From Lichina pygmaea (lineage: Eukaryota > Ascomycota > Lichinomycetes > Lichinales > Lichinaceae), in assembly GCA_963422465.1 (NCBI GenBank), contig OY730174.1, positions 930,001-994,000 of the forward strand: a stretch of 64,000 nt of DNA, given 5' to 3'. The notes beneath the pieces were generated by a model, which saw only the letters and a list, made by a program, of their open reading frames with translations, was not told the origin of the DNA and made no database searches. Numbering within the stretch: position 1 is the stretch's first letter; every line of letters begins with the position of its first letter. Shown piece by piece: positions 11,193-22,897 of the stretch. Both the position numbers and the translations under genes were made by a program.

Positions 11193-13373
11193 GAGGATTG
11201 ATGGCATCCAAACGAATGGAACCCCTGTCTGAAGACACAAGCATCTTCTCGCCTACACGTATTCTCCCTACGTTGTCTGTGTCACGTCTGCCACTCCTCT
11301 CCCATCTGTGGTCTTTCTCTCCCCATAGAACGTTCTCCCGTTGTTGGTCTTGTCGCCCACTTTATGTGAACCATGCTCAAGTACCAGTCTCATCACTATC
11401 ACCACCATCATGATGTCTCTTCTTGTTCTCCCTTTGCTGTTGACGACTTTACGTGTATCTCGCCCTCTCTCCTTGTGTGTGTAAGTTTGTGTTCGCATAG
11501 CTCCTCTCTTCTAAAAGATCTCTATCGACTTGTCGATAAGCTGTTTCCGGTTTTTCGGAAGCCGAAGTGAGAAAAAGAGTGCCCTCAACCCATGAATACC
11601 TTGGAAGTGTTTGCAATACAGGAACTACTTGGGAGAGCATCTGTTGTATCAGGATATGTGACTTCACTGCAAATCAAAGGGATCTTGTATTGCTTTCTCA
11701 CATCGCGGGGTACCTCATATTTTGTTCTCATGCTGTTATGATGGGTCATGACCATTCTCCTATTCTTCACATCTCTGCTGCCTTCCTCTCTTCCAGCACC
11801 CATCTGATGCACCTATCGCCTATATCCCGGCCACTCTCATACGCCATCTGTTTCCTTCCGTGTGGACAGAGTCCTATTTCTGTCCCCGACACGTTCGTTA
11901 ACATGTACCTTTGGTCTGTCTGTTCCGGATGGTCAGGCTCAAGGCAAGCAAGATCGCGGCATGAAGAGCAAGGATGGAGGACTTGGGAGGCCTGCGAGAA
12001 CAGACGGAGCGCTGGGGTTCTTACTCTTGTCGTGGGTGGTATGTCTGAAAGAAGTGCAGCTCTTCGAGCATGCGCACTGGGTGGGTAGGTCTGGCTTATT
12101 TCAACGCGGGTGCACTTGTCATTTGAAAGCTGAGGAGGGGGAGGAGGAGGAAAGAGAAGCATGGAGGGAGGTCTTCTGCGGCTTTCACGAGGATTTCAGT
12201 TACCTCATCTATGTCCACTACCTTCAGAGATACTCCAAATGCTATGAATCGATGACAGGAGAATGTTTATTTTTGTTACCCACTTGTTATACATGGGATA
12301 CAGTACTGTCTATCTAGCCAGAGTACCCATGAAGATCTGGAATAACCAGCCCCTGAAGTTCAGTCGCATTGACGCATCCCTGGCTTGGCACTACTTTTGA
12401 CGTAGCAAGGTCGACCAACGGTGATTATTATATGTAATGACAGCGTTGCTGCTCAAGACCATTCAACTTTCCGTCTTGACAGATTGATGTGAACCACACA
12501 GTGGAAGTCTCCAGACAAGCGGGACTGGTCATGAAGATCTAAATCCTATCCCGGTGTGTAGCTGCCTCTCGTACGCAATGCTGTACGTTTCGTACTCCCG
12601 GTGATGGTTGCTCGTATGGCGTGTATGGGCAAGCCCACCCTTGTACCGGTAAAGATTACCGTACGTAGTAGGCTATCCACTAGGCTCCATCGGCGTTAGC
12701 ACATGTTACCGCCACGCCATATCCCGACGCAGGATGCTGCGCCACGAGATTGGCGCGCTCTCAACACCCTTGAACTCAACGCGATGATGATGATGACGAT
12801 GATCAATGAATAACGAACTTGAATCAAAACCATCCCCCAGTGGACTGCCGGCGACAATAGAAGAGATATTAGGCAAGAAGCACGTCTAGAAGGAGGAGGA
12901 GGGTGAGGAGGAGGGTCAGGAGGAACGACCAGCGAGGTAAGAGGAGAAGAGCAGGTGCTGTGCTGGCGTCTCCAAGACGTGGATGCTGTGATAGGAAACG
13001 GCATCTGGTGGACCCATGTCGCAACCGATGAAGGAGTACGGTAGCTTGTAGACTGATCTGTCAAGGCTCTGGTTGTAGGAATAATAATACCCACAAGCGG
13101 CTTGTCCAACGAGCAGAAGAGCGCGACTGTGGTGGTGCACGCCATTGAATCCCGCGGTAGATTTACCATCGCTGGGATCCCCGCAAAGAACCCGTACTCG
13201 AGAATACTTTTATTCCTCTTGAAGCGGCACCATGTCGTGGGCTGGTATGTTGTTTCGTGGATCGCGCCATTTTCTTTGGGCTTTGGGGAAACGCGCGCTG
13301 TTTGCTGAACATCTGCATTCGTCGTCCCTGATCATTGAAGCTGCATCACACACTTTCAACCAAATCTCTAACC
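11193..13373. other. Spacer between hal4-type kinase and hob3
   Basis: About 2.2 kb with no supported gene. It is pyrimidine-rich on the + strand near the kinase 3' end (11250-11480), has a purine-rich patch near 12130-12165 and GTAC patches near 12585-12670. Open frames of up to 173 codons carry no recognisable domain. Confidence 0.45.
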
Positions 13374-14733
13374 ATGGGTCTCCTGTCAGGGTTCAAGAAA
13401 AATGTCAACCGGGCTACGACCCAGGTGATGATGAAAACGGGTGAGTGGCATCAGCTCCAATGCCGATGCGCCGGGCTGTATGGGGTCATCGGGAACCCCT
13501 GAAGAGTAAAGAGTGATGATGGGATCGCGTCTGCGAGGAACGGGTTATGAACGTTGCAGGGACACGATGTGCGAAGAAGCGGAAGGTACTGATGGAGCTG
13601 ATGTATAGGCCATGTGGAGAAGACGAGCGATCGAGACTATGAAGTCGAGGAGCGGTGGGTCAATCTCGCAGATCTATTGTCCCAAAGGCAGCGTCAATGG
13701 CTTTTCACTTCTATTGTCGACACGGTCATGTTGCATGTGACCATGCTGATCTGTGATATAGGCGATATCGCGCGATGGAAGCCGCCTCCAACAAACTCCA
13801 GAAAGAAGCCAAAGGATACCTCGATTCCCTGCGTGGTGAGCATGCTCGTGGCCTTCCCGGGCACCAGTGCTAGAGATCTGCTGGGTCCTCACCCTGAGTC
13901 GTGGCCGCCGGCTAACGACGGTCATACGATGCCAGCGATGACGGCGTCTCAGATACGCATCGCGGAAACGATCGACGCCTTCTACGGCGACGCCGGAACC
14001 AGGGACGGCGTGTCGCGCGCCTACAAACAAGCCGTCGTGGACCTGGACGCTGAGACGATCAAGGCCTTGGATGGTCCCTACAGGTGTGTGTCTACCGGAT
14101 CGGCGGACATGGAGCCGCCAACCTGGAAGTTGTATTCTGAACGAATAATCGCACTCTCCAGGACTACTGTTCTCGAGCCAATATCGAGGTTCTGCGCCTA
14201 CTTTCCCGACATCAACGAATGTATGCAGCCCACCTCCTTCCCCTTCTTCTCTCATCCCCCATGTCGAAGAGCAGACCCCGTCATGCACTGTGATCCCCGG
14301 CACGCCGCCATCCGCTCATCTGCGGCGACGATCCAAAGGTATCAAGAAGCGCAACAATAAGATGCTCGACTACGATGCCTTGCGATCGAAGGTCAAGAAG
14401 CTGGTCGAGAAGCCGGACAAGGACGTGACCAAGCTGCCGCGGCTCGAGAAGGAGGCCGACCAGGCCAAGCTCGCGTACGAGCAGCTCAACACCCAGCTCC
14501 ACAGCGAGCTGCCGCAGCTCATCGACCTGCGCGTGCCCTACCTCGACCCGTCCTTCGAGGCCCTCGTCAAGATCCAGCTGCGCTTCTGCGCCGAGGCCTA
14601 CAGCCGCATGGCCCAGGTGCAGCAGTACATGGAACCCGAGACGCGCGACGAGTACGCCAGCGGCCAGCTCGACAACAAGGTCGAGCAGATCTTGCAAGAG
14701 ATTCGGGATCTGAGCATTTCAGGGTCTGTTTGA
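13374..14733 (+). CDS. hob3: BAR-domain protein Hob3/Rvs161 (amphiphysin family)
   Basis: Membrane-curving BAR protein acting at endocytic sites and in actin and Cdc42 regulation, usually as a heterodimer with Rvs167/Hob1. Six exons: 13374-13440, 13609-13654, 13762-13835, 13936-14083, 14162-14220 and 14339-14733, summing to 262 codons plus stop with every junction in phase. The protein opens MGLLSGFKKNVNRATTQVMMKTG, then VEKTSDRDYEVEERRYRAME, the helical block ASNKLQKEAKGYLDSLRAM, and ISRFCAYFPDINECIKKRNNK. It consists of the BAR domain alone, with no SH3 domain, which separates Rvs161/Hob3 from Rvs167. Length and intron-rich 5' half fit the family. The start matches the conserved N-terminal amphipathic helix. 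Confidence 0.95.
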
Positions 14734-14993
14734 CTCTTGTGTGCTTTGGTGCGTGTGTGTGAGTGTTTTGGGTGGGGGGAAACTCTTTGAGCCATGTCGG
14801 GTTTCCGCGAGGGAACTGTGGGAGAGGGCTTTGGGGAAACTGCGGAGGGCAAGGCGATTCAAGGGAATGGCTGAGCCGAGAAGAAACTACAGATACAGCA
14901 AGGCAGCCTGGGAGGAACAGCAGGGCAGCCTGGGAGGAATATACTATGAGGAACGGAGCAAGGCAAAAGCGTATGATCGTACAGGATTGATTG

Positions 14994-15968
14994 ATTGATT
15001 GATTGAATTCCTACACCATTCTAGCGCTAGTGTATCTAGGCTACGCTGGGTCAACTATAGAATTAGGCTAGGAAAACTCAACCGAGTAAAAAACCTCTCC
15101 CTGCAGCGCCTCAGGCAGCGCTATCCTCTCGAGTAATCTGTAGAACATGGGGGGGTGACTGGTTAGTAACCAGTATCCAGCTGCTCCTGAGCCCAGGAGA
15201 ACTGGGAGAGAACTCCGTGGCGTAGGATCCACGAGGTGAGGGCGGCGGCGGGCCGCGGGCCGCGGGCGCGAGATCATCACCTGGTAGTCAGTAGTAGCAG
15301 TCGCAGTGTAAAGACTGCGGCGTAATCGCTGCAGGCGTGGGCACTCTAGAACAACATGCTTGGCAGTCTCCCACTGCGCTCCGCAGCAACAAGCCGGTGT
15401 CGGGAAGCTGGGGACTCGTCGCCTGCAGAGAAAGGCTGCCAGCCCAATCTTACCTGTGTGCATCTGCGTTAGGATGCTGCTTTGGGCCTTGGATAGGCCG
15501 GCGCGAAGCCGGAGAGACGCCCGGTACGGCATCTTGTCCGGCTTCCAGCTGTCTCCCCCTCCAGGGTCTGGGTCCAGCAGCTGGACTTGAGGTGGGGGTC
15601 CACCGTGGAGCTCGTGCCATCGCTCCCAGCACCATCGCTCCGATAGCAAGCGGGCCTGCCAGACTGTTCGTGGGGGAGTGCCTCGGGGTGGGGTGGCTGT
15701 GGGGTGGCTGTCAGCCCACTGGGGCAGGCCCAGAGACCCCTCGGTGGATTCCAGTGGCCGCTGAGGCCAGAGGATTGACTCTGCCCAGCGGTGTCGCACC
15801 TGGCCTGGTGAGATGTGGGCGCGGCGACGTCGGCCCGGTCGTCGGGCCAGCTGACGCTTGAGTCGTTCGCAGGCCTCTTGAATCTCAGTCCGGGCCCCGG
15901 AGGCTTCCGTCCTGGCACGCGCCTGTAGCTGCAGTCGTGCCATGTGCGCCCGGAGGGGTGGGAAGGCA
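14994..15968 (-). mobile_element. 5'-truncated LINE (non-LTR retrotransposon), 3' part only
   Basis: Read on the minus strand this holds the C-terminal end of a LINE ORF2 product (15068 to about 15968), including AKHVVLECPRL preceded by a Cys/His knuckle (CCCGAQWETAKHVVLEC). It aligns with the LINE at 29340-30762 over its whole length, and both share the same 3' end (tagaatggngtaggaat). The 3' tail is a simple repeat of caat units, seen as gatt repeats at 14994-15008. The reverse transcriptase and endonuclease parts are absent, so the 5' end is truncated. I see no convincing target-site duplication; only ctgtac is shared by the flanks. Confidence 0.85.
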
Positions 15969-17048
15969 TTTACTGTACAGTATCTAATCATTCGCTGTCC
16001 TCTATGCTCTTCTCTCTCTCCCTCCTACCAGCACACCATGGTATATGAAGGAAAACCACTGATGTGATGGAAACGTACAAGTGTGATGCAGCCTGCTACT
16101 CTACCAAATCACTCAAGTACAGCAGCACGAGTGGCACAAGCACCATCATCAAAGTCCAACATCCTTTGGCCCAAGTCACTCTACAATACTTGCACAGCAA
16201 CACCAGCACCAACTACCATGACCAACACACTACCACTGCTAAAGTACTACATCACCATCTCCCCCCCCCCCAACAAAACCCCCCACTTGTACTTTTCCTC
16301 GGCTTACAACCACCTCTAGCCTGACTGCTGATCAGCAACTTTTCCCCGTTCACACCACATACAGTAGCTTCTTGATACTTTGTATGTCTAGAAGGACGCC
16401 CACTGAGAGTGGATGTAGGACCAGATCCGTGATCGTCCTAAGGGCGAGAACACTGGTGTGATCTGGCAATGGTGACTGGGCTGGGAAGGGCGGAGGACTT
16501 TTGGATAGAATACTGTGTTACTGCTGAAGACTGTGCTAGGTCACTGCTGCTGCTGCTGCTGCTACTGCTGCCGCTACTGAAGAACTACTTGTAACTATAT
16601 TGCTGCGATGGAAAGGGCTGGCACAAGTACTGTAAGAGGAAGTATGAAGGACGATGGATGGCACTGTAACATCTTCGCATGTTCTTGATGGTTATGGGTT
16701 CGGTAGATTGTGTTGGTGGATATGTTGATGGGAATGTCGCTTAATGTGGTGGTTGATATGGTGGTAGATATAGATAGCTGTATGGAATGAAATGACACGA
16801 AAAGAAAAGAAAAGAAAGGAAAAGAAAGGAAGAGACATGAGATGAGATGAGACAATGGTAATAGAAGGGCATGTCTCCAGAAGAGGAGAGCCTCTCTCCT
16901 CGCTTTCCGTCCATTTCTTTCTCTCTCGCTTGCGTGATGCGACGTCGATCGACAGACACAAGAGGAGGCAGAAACAAAGATAGAGACATAGACAAGGACT
17001 AGGGTTAGAACAAGGATGCGCCATGACTACTGGCTTCAGAAGCAGCGG
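15969..17048. other. Spacer between LINE fragment and YTP1-like gene
   Basis: No supported gene. Contains a CTG trinucleotide run (about 16544-16563), a polypurine stretch of aaaag/aaagg units (about 16797-16835) and pyrimidine- or purine-skewed sequence. The right end is probably the 3' untranslated region of the YTP1-like gene. Confidence 0.45.
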
Positions 17049-19226
17049 TCATACCCTCCGCGCCTCACCGCCGCCACCACCACCACCACTGCCACCCTTC
17101 GGATCGTCATCATCATCGTCCGACGAGATGAGCGCCTCGAGCTCAAAAGCTTCCGCTTCGGCGGGCGTGATTGCTCTTCGGCTGCTCATCATCTTCTGCT
17201 TCTTCTTGCCCGTGACGTTCCCGGTTGAATTTCTTTGCGAAGAGACGGGGGGGTGGCCGTTGGCTTGGCGTGAGTCTGTGTATTGCGCGGACGGGTTACG
17301 CTGGGAGGGATCACCAGTGGTGTCTGTCGGGCCTGGGTGTGTCGAATAGGGCGGAGTGACCTGTCGGTGCGTGTGACGAGATTGAGGCAGCGCCGACGAC
17401 GGATGCCAAGATGGATCCGAGACAGGCGCGGCATCGCGCGTCGGGCCAACAGCACCGATGTAGTAGAGATGCAGAAGGACGTTGACGACTTGAGAGTGGT
17501 CAGTGTCTGCGTTGTGCCAAAGATACTGCACCGCCGCTGCTTCAAGGGGAGGGGATGGGATCGATGACGTGACCGTTGGGAATAGAAGGGGTACGACAGG
17601 GTAGGGGGGGGGGACGGAGTTTAGGAAAAGCACGGCGATGAAGCACGTGACACTTACCAAAGTAGAGCAGAAACGCAACGCTGTAAAACACCAGGACGTA
17701 AGACACGTGAGTGACGCCGGCGTCGGAGATCAGCTGCATCTGCTCCTCGGTCGCGGACATGAAGAGGAACCCCGACGCGTAGAGCAACTGCACCCAGAAG
17801 TCAGCGCCGTCTGCCCGTGAACGGCATTGAGCAAACTCGATTGACCGTCCAACGTTACGCTGCGTTTCAAGAGACCCGAGTAGACAGCTTCGAGGCAACG
17901 CAAGACGCCCGAGGCAGGGGAAACGAAAGGAAAAGAGACAAGGAGGGAAGAAACACCCACAAACGGCGTCAGATGCTGAAAACTATGCACAGAGTATCCG
18001 TCCTCTGACACGGCATCGCGGTCACGCAGCACGAACGAGATCTCGATGATCCGCGTCAGTCCCGCGGCCATGAGGGTGTAGCCAAACACCGTGTGCACCT
18101 TGGCCGAGAGCGGCAGATGCTGCTTGTGCGCCGACATGGCGTAGCCCGTCAGGAGGATGGTCAGGCCCGGGACGATGTTCCTCTGCGGCGTCCCTTGCCT
18201 CGTCCGACTCAGCCACATGCCGACCATCCCGGCGCACCACCACACGACGCCCATTGTCGTGTGCTGCAGGTCGTTGCCCACCCAGCCGTGGCCCCAGCGG
18301 TGCTCGGTGAAGGTGTTGACCACGCCCCAGGCCGCGATGAGGGTCGAGTCGAAGAACTCCTGGGACCGGCCCGTGCGGCGCAGCCAGTGCTGTCCGACCT
18401 GCATGACTATCGTCAACACGATACCGTACCCGATGAAGGCGCTGCCCATGATGAAGTGCGCGAGACACTGGCCCAGGTGATCCTTTCGACAGAAGCCCAT
18501 GGCCGTGATGCCGCCAAAGATCATCTGCACCCAGCTGACGACCGGCATGGTCTTCCCGACGATGCCATGCAGCAGGACGACGACCCGTCTAGCGCGTCCA
18601 TGGACACCCCGTTCGAGGTGGAGCCTCAGGTAGACGCCGAAGATGACCTGGGTGACGAGCATCCACATCATCGGACTCGACACCGCGGCATGAACGTTCG
18701 GCGCGAACCTGCGGCCCTTGTGGTTGTGCCCCAGGAAGAAGCCGGTCACGGCCAACAGCGTGCCGAACACCTGTAGGGGGACATGCCATCTCGATCTGGT
18801 GATCTGTACCCGGTATCGACCGTCAGCGCTGGCAGACGAGGATCTGGAGCCCGAGGCACCGAGGACTGACCCCCAAGACCATGCCCGTCGGGAACACGAT
18901 ACCAAAGGCAACGGTCTGGATGACGATATGCGCCCACAGTGTCGAATCCTAGAGACCGCCGGAACCGTTACCTTCCGCTCAGCACCGACGCCACAGAGTC
19001 GTTCTTAGACAAGACGTACAATCGGATCTTCGGAGATGACGTGACCCTTGGAAACGTCCTCGGCGTCATGTTCGTGTGCACGAGCCGCGCTAGAAAAGAG
19101 CAGGATCGACGCCAGCACCACACAGACGAGCATCTTGACGCTGCGCCTAGGGGCCATGGACATGGCGAACGGCGACACATTCGCATTGGCACTGCCCGCG
19201 GCGCCAACGCTGCCGCCGCAAGCCAT
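17049..19226 (-). CDS. YTP1-family multi-pass membrane protein
   Basis: Five exons on the minus strand: 19226-19020, 18948-18871, 18803-17961, 17787-17658 and 17536-17049, total 581 codons plus stop, all junctions in phase. The N-terminus has a hydrophobic signal segment (KMLVCVVLASILLFSSAARA) followed by His/Asp-rich HEHD. Next comes a DUF2427-like membrane region (HIVIQTVAFGIVFPTGMVLG and WHVPLQVFGTLLAVTGFFLGH). The Ytp1 domain follows, with MGSAFIGYGIVLTIV, ESWDSTL-like FDSTLIAAWGVVNTFTEH, HTTMGVVWWCAGMVGMW and KVHTVFGYTLMAAGLTRIIEI. The tail is hydrophilic with an Asp run and a Gly run. Role in the cell is unknown for the family; several paired histidines recall cytochrome b561-like proteins, which is only an inference. 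The true start may be the inner Met 21 or so residues downstream. Confidence 0.88.
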
Positions 19227-20346
19227 GGGGAAACCCCGGGTCTAATGGGGGGCTTGCCGCACTGGACCGGTAGCCAACCGGTGCTCTCTTGTGTAGGGGG
19301 AAGCCAATGTCGTTTCGCATCACCTGGGCCGTAGTTTCGATATGCTAAAGCTGGACAGCCATCAGGTCAAGCGCGCTCGCGCTAGGGACATTGTGAGTTG
19401 CCAACGGCCCCCGGAGATAACCAAGGAAGGCGACGGAACGAAGTCCGTACGACGTAGGCAAGCATGGGAAGGTGCTCCGCCGCGACGCACATCGGCGCAA
19501 TGTATTCCCGAGTATCACGTGACGACGCACTGATTATCGTTCAACCTTTCTCTCAGGACTTTTGAAAGGCATTCTCGTATACAAGTACGGCCGGCGGCGA
19601 AGAAGCTTAATTTAAGCTTACAGGTCCCTGAATCTTATAGCCTTGATGAAAGCCGACAGTACGGAGGCCCGAGCCAAAAGTATTCGGAAAGATTTCTATA
19701 TTGGTGACAAAAGTCGTGAGACCATCCCTCAATTCCCTTCCCAGTCGTTATCATGATTCTTGTTGTTGTCCACCACCACCCCACCATCCCAGTGGTTTGA
19801 GGTCTTGAAGTCTGAAGTCCTTGAGCATCTTCTCATAAAGCTCAGTAGTCTTCCCACTCTGAGCTGTCACTATTCTCATCATTGTTGTTATCATCACTGT
19901 TGCTGTTCTTGTCCACAGGGTTTATGGCACAACTACTAAGGCAACCGCCTATCAAGGAGAGGAGAAGTCTGTCCCATTAAGGTCCTCGAGGGCTCAGAGC
20001 TATATGGCCCTGCCTGACTAAGCTAGCTAGCCTGCGGGCCTATGGCCACAACAGTGTATGACTGGATGGTAGCTACAGTCAAAACATGACTTGACGGATT
20101 TGATACATTGCACCGAAAGAAAAGTCTGCAAGATTACTGATATGCTTCACAGGTACACCTTCTTCAAGAAGAGCAAGCACACATGCTTTCTGTGCAATGC
20201 TGATGCTTTTGTTGGTTCTGGTTGAGCAGTGGTATGGGGTCGGGTGAGGTGGCTTTTGGTGGTGGGGACAGTCTCATCACTTTTTGGTGGGATTCCGAAT
20301 ACTTCTGTCGCCAGCTCCCGTACTTCCGTAGATTCGTCTCTCTTGC
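19227..20346. other. Spacer upstream of YTP1-like gene
   Basis: About 1.1 kb without a supported gene; it should include the YTP1-like promoter at its left end. The right part (about 20290-20340) has GTAC-type sequence and leads into the foldback element. Confidence 0.4.
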
Positions 20347-21770
20347 TACCCGTGCCGAGGTACTGCCGTACCTCTCCTTCCCTCGCCAGCGAGGTCGGGA
20401 CACCCTTTCTCCGTAAGGGTGTCCACCAGGCCAACGTAACGACCACCCCAACGTTGTGACGAGGCAATGGCAGAGCAGCACTCAAGCCTAACTGATCCAG
20501 TAACCTTGACCTGACTTGGCTTGAGACTTGAGACTTGGATTGATGTACAAGACAAAAGACAAGGAAAGAAAGAAAAAGAGAAAAAGAAGAAGAGAAGAAG
20601 CTGGGGGAGCAGGATGTGACGAGGCAATGGCAGAGCAGAACTCAAGCCTAACTGATCCAGTAACCTTGACCTGACTTGGCTTGAGACTTGAGACTTGGAT
20701 TGATGTACAAGACGAAAGACAAGGAAGGAAAAGAGAAAAGAAGAAGAGAAGAAGCTGGGGGAGCAGGAGAAGTTCTTATAGGCAGGGGATCAGGCAACGG
20801 CGGAGCAAGCAGGCAACAGTGCAGATGGGACTTCCCGGCAAGGTGCGTGACTTGTGCCAGATATGCAACTGGGCCAGAACCGTGACAAACGTAACGTGCT
20901 CACTTTCACCTAGTCCACACTTCTATAACTCCACAACACAACAACTAAATCAAAAAATGATGTGCTCATTAGATACCTCTACTTCTCTACTATAGTCTAT
21001 GAAGCTGTAGACTTCTCATAGTTTTTGCAGCGTTGCTGAGAAGCTGCCATAGCTACTACACAAAAAGTAGCTCTTTGATAGAATCAATCTCAAACACCTG
21101 TAACTCCACAGCACAACAATAGAATAGTAAGTATTATGCGCCCATCTGATTCCTCTACAACTGTACTATCATCCCTGAGCTTGTAGACTTCTTTTGACTT
21201 CAGTGGTGTTGTTGAGAAGCTATGGTAATTGTCATACCTGCCTTAGCTACCACAAGAAGTGAAGCATGCAGCCGATCAGTGCCGAGGTAGCAGTAGCACA
21301 GACAAGGGGCACAGCAACTTCTACAGTTTCTCAACAACACCACGAAAATCTTGAAGAGTTGACAGAGTCAATGATGGTAGTACAGATATAGGAGAATCAG
21401 ATGGGCATATAATATTTCCTATTTTTCTGTTGTGCTGTGGAGTTACAGGTGTCTGAAACCTATCGTGTCAAGAATCTATTTTTCTGTCTGGTCGCTATCG
21501 TGGGTTCTCAACAACACCACAAGAATTAGAGGAACCCTGAAACTTCACAGATTATAGTAGAGAGATGGATGAATCTAATAAGCATATCAGATTCTATTTT
21601 AGTTGTTGCGGTGTGGAGTTATAGAAGTGTGGACTAGGTGAAAGCGACCACGTTACGTTGGGGTGGTCGTTACGTTGGCCTGGTGGACAGCCTTACGGAG
21701 AAAGGGTGTCCCGACCGTATAGGGAGTGGGTGGTACGTAGGTACCTCCTCGGCACGGGTAACTACAATCT
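20347..21770. mobile_element. Foldback/MITE-like element with long inverted repeats
   Basis: Left arm 20347-20454 and right arm about 21655-21770 are inverted copies: both carry tacccgtgccgagg at the outer end and the block ccaacgtaacgaccacccca inside. The homology continues inward past the LTR insertion: 20900-20950 (cacctagtccacacttctat) matches the reverse complement of 21595-21645. Removing the 433-bp LTR insertion leaves about 985 bp. No transposase is encoded, so it is a non-autonomous element. The outer ends are uncertain because a cgtagatt block just outside is also shared and I could not identify a target-site duplication. Confidence 0.75.
20455..20887. mobile_element. Solo LTR of the gypsy family, with a partial second copy
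   Basis: Fossil LTR DNA related to the LTRs of the chromovirus at 31255-36578. A partial copy of about 160 bp (20455-20614) lies directly in front of a full-length copy of about 273 bp (20615-20887), in the same orientation. The pair is bracketed by a 5-bp duplication aacgt (20450-20454 and 20888-20892), showing one insertion into the foldback element. It is clearly more diverged from the chromovirus LTRs than those are from each other, so it is the older insertion. Confidence 0.85.
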
Positions 21771-22788
21771 ACGTTACGTACGACAAAGAAGAAGGAGAAA
21801 ACTCTGCAGACTGTCACGTGCAGACAAACAATTTAGCCGTCGCTCAGGGGGAGGCTGATCTCGACACCCCTGCAAATCCTCGGGCAACTCTCCAGAGAGT
21901 CCCCGGTCAACAATTGAAAATAGCCCTAAATAGCCAAACGTCTCAGCATCTCGCATACTTCCGCAAGCTCCGTACGAGGATTCGACACTCGTCACGCTCG
22001 TATATCGGCCTATATCCAGAGTCAAACGGCCACTGACAACGTAAAGCACCGTGAGCTCCGGCGCCCATGAGCTAAACTGTTCCAAGACCCCTGTGCTTCT
22101 GCATACGAGCATGCACCCCTCAGGGCCCTTCCTTTCCGCATTGTCTTTTCCACGTGGCAGCTGACGTCTTCCTGCCCTTGAAATTCCATCATCGTGGGGT
22201 GTCACGAAGTTGCATACCCACAAGGTCATGTGGGTACGAAAGTTACGTAAAGGAAAGCAGCCAAGAAGTCCTTACTTCGTAAACAGGGGGCCAAAACCCG
22301 ACCTTCCTGCCTTCGTACCCGAACGCAGGTCTTGGCCTTCTGTCCGTGCCAGGAGACAGATAACTTACTCACCGACTTACCGTACTGTCGTAGCTGTGGC
22401 TCGAACGTTGTGTAAAGCTACTCACTGAAATTCAGTGATTCCTCTTTTTAGGCACCGCCCGCGCGCGGCTCGTTCCACCAAGGTGGTCCAAAGCATCATG
22501 ACCACTGTACGAGCCTGACGTGTAAAGTCCCGCATTCATGAGCTGAGCACCCTTCTCGTTCGAAGATGCCATACAGGACATGGGATCAGGCAGTAGACGC
22601 TGAGGACGAGAGACAGAAACCACGAGGTCGGATAACATCGTGGCCCAAATGTCATACAGTACGGGCACGAGTGTCAGACCTGGGTCGGCTGCTGCTAGCC
22701 GTAACGTTGTCCCTTGACACCACCACGCTACCGCAGATCCGTCCATCCGAAAGACATTAAAACCCCTGCAGCTCCCCAGCTTCGTGGG

Positions 22789-22820
<32 letters not shown>

Positions 22821-22897
22821 GCAGGAGGCGTCGATCTTCATTGCGGAAGCCACGAGACAAGGAGTACCTCCTCGACCGACCTGGAACTTTCTGTGTC
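21771..22897. other. Spacer upstream of the secreted-protein gene
   Basis: No supported gene. Contains a GTAC-rich patch at about 21771-21785 and a cagcaa/cag repeat at about 22789-22826, shortly before the start of the secreted-protein gene. If transcription starts further up, this repeat would be in its leader. Confidence 0.4.
22789..22826. repeat. cagcaa/cag microsatellite
   Basis: Hexamer agcaac repeated about five times, passing into cag triplets. It ends about 70 bp before the start codon at 22898. Confidence 0.8.

Noticed and set aside
15337-15861. Plus-strand frame of 174 codons over the left LINE fragment
   Set aside because: Antisense shadow of the LINE coding region, which is better supported on the minus strand.
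14994-15968. Target-site duplication for the left LINE fragment
   Set aside because: Only ctgtac is shared by the flanks, which is too short and is a common word in these GTAC-rich spacers.
20681-20995. Short Lys/Arg/Glu-rich frames in the LTR copies (also at 31328 and 36378)
   Set aside because: They lie inside LTR sequence and recur in each copy because the LTR itself is repeated; not a host gene.
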